A stretch of DNA of 8,362 bases from an uncultured Burkholderiales bacterium (GTDB lineage: Bacteria > Pseudomonadota > Gammaproteobacteria > Burkholderiales > Burkholderiaceae_E), in NCBI GenBank assembly GCA_903898725.1, contig CAIUGQ010000506.1:1-8362 (forward strand). The letters run 5' to 3'. The position numbers and the translations under genes were made by a program. Of this stretch, positions 1-5,009 are shown piece by piece. The notes below the pieces were generated by a model. That model ran no database searches. It worked only from the letters and a program-made list of their open reading frames with translations, and was not told where the DNA came from. The stretch's first letter is position 1; every line of letters starts with the position of its first letter.

Positions 1-1
1 C

Positions 2-61
2 ACCCCCGGCGCCGGCGCCACGGCCGCGGCGACCCCGCGCGGCGCGGCCTCTGCGGGCGAC
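2..61 (+). other. Low-complexity Ala/Pro/Gly/Thr linker preceding the LivG ATPase domain
   Basis: The first 20 visible codons encode a stretch made almost only of Thr, Pro, Gly and Ala, with one Arg, two Ser/Asp-type polar positions and no hydrophobic membrane segment. It leads directly into DPLCAVDVTKAFGG, the normal start of a LivG ATPase fold. Stand-alone LivG proteins usually begin only a few residues before that strand. A disordered linker of this kind is what is expected between a LivM membrane domain and a LivG domain in fused permease/ATPase proteins. The upstream domain is not visible. Confidence 0.6.
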
Positions 62-811
62 CCGCTGTGCGCGGTCGATGTCACCAAGGCCTTCGGCGGC
101 CTGGTCGCGCTCGACCATGTGTCGCTCGAGCTCCGGCCCGGTGAGGTGCACGGCCTGATCGGCCCGAACGGCAGCGGCAAGACGACGATGCTCAACATGC
201 TGTCGGGCTACTACGAGCCGACCTCGGGCACGGTGACGCTGGGCGGCGAGCGCCTCGAGCAGGCCTCGGTGCAGCGCCGCGCGGCGCTCGGCATCGCACG
301 AACCTTCCAGAAGCCGCGCCTGCTGCCGACGCTGAGCGTGCTCGAGAACGCGATGCTGGGCGGCTGGGTGCACGCCCGCGCCGGCTTCCTCGACACCGCG
401 CTCGGCCTGCCGCGCGCCGGCCGCGAGGACGCCGCGATCCGCGAGCGCGCCACCGAGCTGCTGCACGGCATCGGGCTCGGCCACGCGATCGGCCGCCGCG
501 CGAACCTGCTCGAGCATGCCGAGCAGCGCTTCCTCGAGATCGCGCGCGGGCTGGCGATGCGCCCGCGCTTCATCATGCTCGACGAGCCCGCCGGCGGCCT
601 ATCGACCGACGAGATCGACCACCTCGCCGACATCGTGCGCACGATGCGCGACGCGGGCCTGGGCGTGCTGCTGGTCGAGCACCACACTGACTTCGTCTTC
701 CGCGTCTGCGACCGCGTCACCGCGCTCGACGTCGGCAAGACCATCCGGCACGGCACCCCCGACGAGGTGCGCAACGACCCGGAGGTCATCCGTGTCTACC
801 TGGGGGCCTGA
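2..811 (+). CDS. livG: LivG-type branched-chain amino acid/organic acid ABC transporter ATPase, 5' partial (probable permease-ATPase fusion)
   Basis: This is a cytoplasmic ATP-binding subunit of a LivFGHMK-type (HAAT family) importer, which drives uptake by ATP hydrolysis. The frame is open from the left edge, and codons 1-39 contain no ATG, GTG or TTG. The first possible start is GTG 119, but starting there would remove the first beta-strand and the FGG aromatic A-loop (codons 31-33), so the gene must begin outside the window. Visible motifs, as fragment codons, are Walker A GPNGSGKT (54-61, bases 161-184), Q-loop RTFQ (about 100-103), signature region LLEHAEQR (169-176), Walker B FIMLDEP (190-196) and switch EHH (226-228). 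The C-terminal PEVIRVYLGA is typical of LivG. The signature is odd: LEHAEQ has Ala where the family usually has Gly (LSYGQQ, LPHGEQ). The Ala/Pro/Gly-rich stretch before the ATPase suggests an upstream LivM permease domain in the same chain. The family call is firm; the fusion is inferred, and the transported substrate is unknown. Confidence 0.93.
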   Translation, partial: TPGAGATAAATPRGAASAGDPLCAVDVTKAFGGLVALDHVSLELRPGEVHGLIGPNGSGKTTMLNMLSGYYEPTSGTVTLGGERLEQASVQRRAALGIARTFQKPRLLPTLSVLENAMLGGWVHARAGFLDTALGLPRAGREDAAIRERATELLHGIGLGHAIGRRANLLEHAEQRFLEIARGLAMRPRFIMLDEPAGGLSTDEIDHLADIVRTMRDAGLGVLLVEHHTDFVFRVCDRVTALDVGKTIRHGTPDEVRNDPEVIRVYLGA

Positions 812-814
812 GCG

Positions 815-1579
815 ATGAGCACGACGCAGGGTCAGCGGCCCGACAAGGTGCTGCTCGACGTGCGCGGCCTGCGGGTCGCGTACGGCAAGGCGGAGGTGGT
901 GCGCGACGTGTCGTTCGACGTGCGCGCCGGCGAGTTCGTCGTGGTGCTGGGCCGCAACGGCGCCGGCAAGAGCACGATCCTGCACGCCGTCTCGGGGCTG
1001 ATCCCCAAGCGCGCCGGCACCGTCACCTTCGAGGGCCGCGACCTGAGCGCGGCGAGCCCGCGCGACACGGTGCAGGCCGGCATCGTCCAGGTGCTCGAGG
1101 GTCACCGGGTGTTCCAGACGCTGTCGGTCGAGGACAACCTGCTGATCGGCACCTACGCGAAGGCGCCGCGCGGCGACCGCGGCAAGCTCGAGCGCATCTA
1201 CACGCTGTTCCCCGAGCTCGCCGAGCGGCGCCAGCAGATGGCCTCGCGGCTGTCGGGCGGGCAGCAGCAGATCCTCGCGGTCGCGCAGGGCGTGATCGGC
1301 GAGCCGCGGCTGCTGATGCTCGACGAGCCCTCGGGCGGCCTGGCCCCGATCGTCATCGACCGGATCCTCGAGGTCGCCGCGCAGCTGTGCGCCGGCGGCC
1401 TGGCGATCCTGCTGGTCGAGCAGCTGGTGGAGAAGGCCCTGCGCCACGCGCACTGGGGCTACATCGTCGAGACCGGCCGGATCCCCGTGAGCGCGCCCGC
1501 CGAGGCGTTGCGCGACGGCGAGCTGGTGCGGCAGGTATACCTGGGCGGCGACGCCCGTCACGAGGAGACGCGAGCATGA
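815..1579 (+). CDS. livF: LivF-type branched-chain amino acid/organic acid ABC transporter ATPase
   Basis: This is the second cytoplasmic ATPase of the HAAT importer, expected to pair with the LivG domain just upstream. The protein is 254 aa, close to the usual LivF length with short extensions at both ends. Motifs are complete: Walker A GRNGAGKS (46-53), Q-loop region IVQVLEGHRVF (90-100, family pattern PEGRRVF), canonical signature LSGGQ (146-150), Walker B LLMLDEP (166-172) and LLVEQ (199-203). Gln at the switch-His position is normal for LivF. The start ATG 815 lies 3 bases after the livG stop, with a GGGGG run at 802-806 as a possible ribosome site. The last codons carry the GAGGAG ribosome site of the next gene, and the stop overlaps its ATG. 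Because the LivG signature is non-canonical, this subunit supplies the only consensus LSGGQ of the pair. Substrate specificity cannot be read from the ATPases, as HAAT systems carry amino acids, amides, urea and aromatic acids. Confidence 0.95.
   Translation: MSTTQGQRPDKVLLDVRGLRVAYGKAEVVRDVSFDVRAGEFVVVLGRNGAGKSTILHAVSGLIPKRAGTVTFEGRDLSAASPRDTVQAGIVQVLEGHRVFQTLSVEDNLLIGTYAKAPRGDRGKLERIYTLFPELAERRQQMASRLSGGQQQILAVAQGVIGEPRLLMLDEPSGGLAPIVIDRILEVAAQLCAGGLAILLVEQLVEKALRHAHWGYIVETGRIPVSAPAEALRDGELVRQVYLGGDARHEETRA
1562..1567 (+). promoter_or_regulatory. Ribosome binding site GAGGAG for the cyclase-family gene
   Basis: GAGGAG lies 8 bases before ATG 1576, inside the last codons of livF. It fixes the cyclase start at 1576, although the frame stays open back to 1387 within livF. 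Together with the ATGA overlap it suggests translational coupling. Confidence 0.75.
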
Positions 1580-2646
1580 GCAGCGAAGAGCGCCCGGGCA
1601 CCCCACGCTGGGTGCGCCGCCCCGAAGGCTCCACCTGGGGCGACTTCGGTCCCGACGACCAGCTCGGCAGGCTGAACCTGCTGACCCCGGCCAAGGTCCG
1701 CGAGGGCGTCGCCGAGGTCCGCGAGGGCCGGACCTTCTGCCTGTCGCTGCCGCTCGACCTGCCGGGCGGCAGCGCGCTGAATCCGCGCCGCCATCCGCCG
1801 GTGATCCGCCCGACGCTGCGCAACGGCCGGCCGAACATGCTCTACCGGATGATGGACGACGATCCGAACCACACCGACGTGGTGTGCGACGACCTCGCCA
1901 TCCTGCACCTGCAGTACTCCACGCAGTGGGACAGCTTCGCGCACGTCGGCCAGATGTTCGACGCCAATGGCGACGGCCTGCCCGAGCCGGTCTTCTACAA
2001 CGGCTTTCGCGGCGGCTTCCACATCTTCGGGCCGACCGATCCCGAGGATGCGGGCGTGCCGGTCACGCGCGGGCCGAAGACCACCTCGGGCGCGCGTGCG
2101 CTCGGCGTCGAGAACATGGCGGTGCAGGGGCTGCAGGGCCGCGGCGTGCTGATCGACCTGCGTGCACACCTGGGCGATGCGCGCACGCTGGTCGGCTACG
2201 ACACGCTGATGCGCGTGATGGAGGCCGACCGGGTCGTGGTCGAGCCGGGCGACATGGTGCTGCTGCACACCGGCTTCGGCCAGCGGCTCATCGACATGAA
2301 GGGGCAGCCGGATCCCGAGGCCCTGCACGGCGCGTGTGCGGTGATCGACGGCCGCGACACGAAGCTGCTGCAGTGGGTCACCGACAGCGGGCTGGCCATC
2401 CTCGCCGCCGACAACTACGCGGTCGAGGCCCATCCGGCGACCGCGAAGTCGGGTTCCTGCGCGACGCTGCCGCTGCACGAGCACTGCCTGTTCAAGCTCG
2501 GCGTGCACCTGGGCGAGCTCTGGTACCTGACGCCGCTGGCCGAGTGGCTGCGCGCGAACGGCCGCAGCCGGTTCCTGCTCACGGCCCCGCCGCTGCGCCT
2601 GCCCGGCGCGGTCGGCTCGCCGGCCACCCCGATCGCCACCGTCTGA
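1576..2646 (+). CDS. Cyclase-family (kynurenine formamidase/isatin hydrolase-like) metal-dependent hydrolase
   Basis: The 356 aa protein belongs to the Cyclase family (PF04199), whose studied members hydrolyse amide or lactam bonds, such as N-formylkynurenine (KynB) and isatin. The N-terminal WVRRPEGSTWGDFGPDDQLGR and the C-terminal PPLRLPGAVGSPATPIA mark the long branch of the family, rather than short KynB of about 210 aa. The metal/active-site region is STQWDSFAHVG (115-125). It lines up with HxGTHxDxxxH of KynB but has Gln where the second His stands, keeping Asp119 and His123. Further likely site residues are His301 and His303 in LPLHEHCLFKLG, and Glu314. No signal peptide is seen, so it is cytoplasmic. 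The start ATG 1576 has a GAGGAG site and overlaps the livF stop by ATGA. Its place directly after the transporter ATPases suggests it acts first on the imported compound. Family is confident; substrate and reaction are not known. Confidence 0.88.
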   Translation: MSSEERPGTPRWVRRPEGSTWGDFGPDDQLGRLNLLTPAKVREGVAEVREGRTFCLSLPLDLPGGSALNPRRHPPVIRPTLRNGRPNMLYRMMDDDPNHTDVVCDDLAILHLQYSTQWDSFAHVGQMFDANGDGLPEPVFYNGFRGGFHIFGPTDPEDAGVPVTRGPKTTSGARALGVENMAVQGLQGRGVLIDLRAHLGDARTLVGYDTLMRVMEADRVVVEPGDMVLLHTGFGQRLIDMKGQPDPEALHGACAVIDGRDTKLLQWVTDSGLAILAADNYAVEAHPATAKSGSCATLPLHEHCLFKLGVHLGELWYLTPLAEWLRANGRSRFLLTAPPLRLPGAVGSPATPIATV

Positions 2647-2659
2647 CCGGGCAGGACCC

Positions 2660-3481
2660 ATGCCGAAAGCCTCCGACACGTCCTCGGTCCAGAAGGTCTG
2701 CCGGATCCTGCGCGCGCTGTCGGTCCCCGAGGCGCTGCGCCTGGCCGACGTGGCCGCCGCCACCGGCCTGAACAAGGCCACCGTCCTGCGCCTGCTCGAG
2801 TCGCTGGCCGACGAGGGCTTCGTCGAGCGCGACGAGGACAGCAAGCGCTACCGCCTCGGCGAGCACGCGATGCTGATGGGGCTGGCCTCGCAGGGGCGGG
2901 ACCACCTGCGCGACCGCGCCCGGCCCTGGCTGATGCGGCTGGCGGCGCTGTGCGGCGACACCGTGCTGCTGTCGGTGCGCACCGGTGCCGAGGCGGTGTG
3001 CGTCGACCGCGAGGTCGGCACCTATCCGATCCGCGCGAACTACCTCGAGGTCGGCAGCCGGCGGCCGCTCGGGGTCGGCGCCGGCAGCCTCGCGCTGCTC
3101 GCCTGGCTGCCGGCCGGCGAGATCGACGCATTGCTGGCCGAGTCGATGCCGCGCATCGCCGGACGCTACCCGCGCATCGACGAGGCCCTGCTGCGCGGCA
3201 AGGTCGCCGAGTCGCGCCGCCAGGGCTTCGTCGTGCTGCTCGACGTGGTGGTCGAGCGCATGGGCGGGGTCGCGATGCCCATCCTCGGCACCGATGGTCG
3301 TCCGGTCGGCGCCCTCAGCATCGCCGCGCTCAACGAGCGGATCGTCGACCGGCTCGACATGCTGGTCTCGGCGCTGCGCGAGGCGGCCGAGGCGCTGTCG
3401 CCCAACCCCGTCGCGCAGACCGCGCAGCGCGCCGCGCTCGCCCGCGCGCTCGGGCGCGGCACGATGGAGACCATGGAATGA
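2660..3481 (+). CDS. IclR-family transcriptional regulator
   Basis: This 273 aa protein has the standard IclR layout. An N-terminal winged helix-turn-helix (about 8-68) includes ALRLADVAAATGLNKATVLR, with the wing ending at SKRYRLGE. A C-terminal effector-binding domain (about 85-248) carries SVRTGAEAVCVDREVG, the conserved RRPLGVGAGSLALLAWLP and the GALSIAAL strand. IclR proteins act as dimers or tetramers and commonly control aromatic or organic-acid catabolism, as repressor or activator. The start ATG 2660 follows the cyclase stop by 13 bases, with AGGA at 2653-2656 only 3 bases away, so its ribosome site is weak. The stop overlaps the next ATG (ATGA at 3478). It is co-directional and inside the operon rather than divergent, which suggests that its level follows operon expression (feedback, inferred). 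The C-terminus has an Ala/Arg-rich tail of about 25 residues beyond the usual domain. No operator could be identified in the window. Confidence 0.95.
   Translation: MPKASDTSSVQKVCRILRALSVPEALRLADVAAATGLNKATVLRLLESLADEGFVERDEDSKRYRLGEHAMLMGLASQGRDHLRDRARPWLMRLAALCGDTVLLSVRTGAEAVCVDREVGTYPIRANYLEVGSRRPLGVGAGSLALLAWLPAGEIDALLAESMPRIAGRYPRIDEALLRGKVAESRRQGFVVLLDVVVERMGGVAMPILGTDGRPVGALSIAALNERIVDRLDMLVSALREAAEALSPNPVAQTAQRAALARALGRGTMETME
3466..3470 (+). promoter_or_regulatory. Ribosome binding site GGAGA for the thiolase-like gene
   Basis: GGAGA sits 7 bases before ATG 3478, within the last codons of the iclR gene. It supports ATG 3478 as the thiolase-like start; the frame is open further upstream only as a shadow of iclR. 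Confidence 0.65.
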
Positions 3482-4611
3482 GCTTCCTGCTGGGCAGCGG
3501 GCTGACCCGCTTCGGCCGTCACGACGGCCGCACGGCCCTGGACCTGATGAGCGAGGCCGCGGCGGCGGCGCTGGCGGACGCCGGTCTCGAACGCGGCGAC
3601 ATCGACGGCCTGATCTGCGGCTACGCGACCACGATGCCGCACATCATGCTCGCGACCGTCTTCGCCGAGCACTTCGGGCTGAAGCCCACCTATGCGCACG
3701 CGGTGCAGGTCGGCGGCGCCACCGGCTTCGCGATGACGATGCTCGCGCACCTGCTGGTCGAGTCGGGCGCGGCGCGCCGCGTGCTGGTCGTCGGCGGCGA
3801 GAACCGCATGACCGGGCAGAGCCGCGACGCGTCCATCCAGGCGCTCGCGCAGACCGGGCACCCCGCCTACGAGGTGCCGCTCGGGCCCACCATCCCCGCC
3901 TACTACGGGCTGGTGGCCTCGCGCTACATGCACGAGCACGGCAGCACGCAGGCCGACTTCGCCGAACTGGCCGCGCTGATGCGCCGCAACGCGGTGCGCC
4001 ACCCGGGCGCGCACTTCCGCGACCCGATCACCGCGGCCGACGTGCTCGCCTCGCGTCCGATCGCCACGCCGCTCAAGGTGCTCGACTGCTGTCCCGTCTC
4101 CGACGGCGGCTGCGCGGTGGTCATCGGCCGCGAGCCGGGTCGTCACGCGCCGGTCGCGATCCGTGCCGCGACGCAGATCCACACTTCGCAGCACGTCAGC
4201 GCCGCGCCCGACCTCGGCACCTTCGGCGCGGGCCGCTCGACCGCGCGGGCGCTCGAGGCGGCGGGACGCTCGCTCGCGGACGTCGAGTACGGTGCCATCT
4301 ACGACAGCTTCACCGTCACGCTCGCGCTGCTGCTCGAGGAGATCGGGCTGGCGCCGCGCGGCGGCTCCGGGCGGCTCGCGCGCGACGGGCACTTCGAGCT
4401 CGACGGCCCCCTGCCGCTGAACACCCACGGCGGGCTGCTGTCCTACGGGCACTGCGGCGTGGCCGGCGCGATGGCGCACCTCGCCGAGACCCACCTGCAG
4501 ATGACCGGCCGGGCCGGCGAGCGGCAGGTGCCCCGTGCCGGCGTCGCGCTGCTGCACGGCGACGGCGGCGTGCTGTCCTCGCACGTCAGCCTCGTGCTGG
4601 AGGCCGCATGA
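3478..4611 (+). CDS. Thiolase-superfamily protein (SCPx/lipid-transfer type) lacking the nucleophilic cysteine
   Basis: The 377 aa protein has the fold signatures of the SCPx/Ltp branch of thiolases. These are N-terminal SGLTRFGRHDGRTALDLM, VLVVGGENRMTGQ (102-114), the central CPVSDGGCAVV (205-215), YDSFTVTLALLLEEIG (275-290) and the C-terminal GGLLSYGHCGVAGAM (318-332). The usual nucleophile site (CxSG or CATG) reads GGATG (79-83), with Gly80 where Cys is expected. The second catalytic Cys region (CxGGG) reads HGDGG (360-364). His325 is kept, but the Pro of GHPxG is Cys326. Classical thiolysis is therefore doubtful. Known cysteine-less relatives paired with a DUF35 protein include the steroid retro-aldolase Ltp2 with ChsH2, which is reported to use tyrosines; Tyr323 is a candidate here. 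The gene overlaps iclR upstream and the DUF35 gene downstream by ATGA, matching an obligate two-protein complex. Fold is confident; the reaction (aldolase, condensation or thiolysis) is inferred. The start is supported by GGAGA at 3466 and family-like N-terminal residues. Confidence 0.9.
   Translation: MSFLLGSGLTRFGRHDGRTALDLMSEAAAAALADAGLERGDIDGLICGYATTMPHIMLATVFAEHFGLKPTYAHAVQVGGATGFAMTMLAHLLVESGAARRVLVVGGENRMTGQSRDASIQALAQTGHPAYEVPLGPTIPAYYGLVASRYMHEHGSTQADFAELAALMRRNAVRHPGAHFRDPITAADVLASRPIATPLKVLDCCPVSDGGCAVVIGREPGRHAPVAIRAATQIHTSQHVSAAPDLGTFGAGRSTARALEAAGRSLADVEYGAIYDSFTVTLALLLEEIGLAPRGGSGRLARDGHFELDGPLPLNTHGGLLSYGHCGVAGAMAHLAETHLQMTGRAGERQVPRAGVALLHGDGGVLSSHVSLVLEAA
4599..4603 (+). promoter_or_regulatory. 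Ribosome binding site GGAGG for the DUF35 gene
   Basis: A perfect GGAGG lies 4 bases before ATG 4608, inside the final codons of the thiolase-like gene. The spacing is on the short side. It decides the start at 4608, although the frame is open far upstream as a shadow. Confidence 0.65.
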
Positions 4612-5009
4612 GCGACGCCCCCGTGCCCGGTCCCACCGCCGTGCCCGACTGGACCCGCGGCGAGCCGGGCGTGGCCCTGCAGCGCTGTGCGGGCTGCGCC
4701 CATGTCTGGTACTTCCGCCGCGGCTTCTGCCCGGCCTGCGGGCGCCAGGACCCCGAGTCCTTCGCCGCCGGCGGGCAGGGCACGGTCCATGCCGCGACGG
4801 TCGTGCACCGCGCCCCCGACGACGCGTACCGCGCGCTCGCCCCCTACGGCCTGGTGCTGGTCGAGCTCGACGAGGGACCGCGGATGATGGCCCACGCGCC
4901 CGCCGACCTCGCGATCGGCGACCGGGTGGTGCTCGGCTTTCGCGAGATCGCCGGGCGGCCGCTCCCGTACTTCCAACGCAGCGTGCCCCCGGGAGGGGCG
5001 GACCGATGA
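4608..5009 (+). CDS. DUF35 zinc-ribbon/OB-fold protein, partner of the thiolase-like protein
   Basis: This small 133 aa protein has the two-part DUF35 architecture. A rubredoxin-like zinc ribbon has four cysteines, CAGC (27-30) and CPAC (41-44), separated by VWYFRRGF. It is followed by an OB-fold (about 55-125) with GTVHAATVVHRAP, YGLVLVELDEGPRMMAH and IGDRVVLGF. DUF35 proteins act as scaffolds or substrate channels for thiolase-superfamily enzymes, for example in archaeal acetoacetyl-CoA thiolase/HMG-CoA synthase complexes and as ChsH2 with the Ltp2 aldolase. The ATGA overlap with the thiolase-like gene upstream fits a stoichiometric complex. All four zinc ligands are present, so the protein looks intact. 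Length is normal for a stand-alone DUF35 protein, with no fused MaoC or hydratase domain. It is cytoplasmic, with no signal or membrane segment. The stop overlaps the ligase start by ATGA at 5006. Confidence 0.92.
   Translation: MSDAPVPGPTAVPDWTRGEPGVALQRCAGCAHVWYFRRGFCPACGRQDPESFAAGGQGTVHAATVVHRAPDDAYRALAPYGLVLVELDEGPRMMAHAPADLAIGDRVVLGFREIAGRPLPYFQRSVPPGGADR
4991..4998 (+). promoter_or_regulatory. Strong ribosome binding site for the acyl-CoA ligase gene
   Basis: GGGAGGGG ends 7 bases before ATG 5006 and lies inside the last codons of the DUF35 gene. It is the strongest Shine-Dalgarno match in the window. It fixes the ligase start at 5006 against a frame that stays open back to 4535. Confidence 0.75.

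Noticed and set aside
119..121. GTG 119 as the start of livG
   Set aside because: It would remove the first strand and the A-loop aromatic residue, which are plainly encoded upstream in the same open frame.
1387..1575. Upstream extension of the cyclase frame to a start at 1387
   Set aside because: The extra 63 residues are Arg/Ala/Gly-rich and lie within livF. ATG 1576 has a good ribosome site and gives the family-typical N-terminus.
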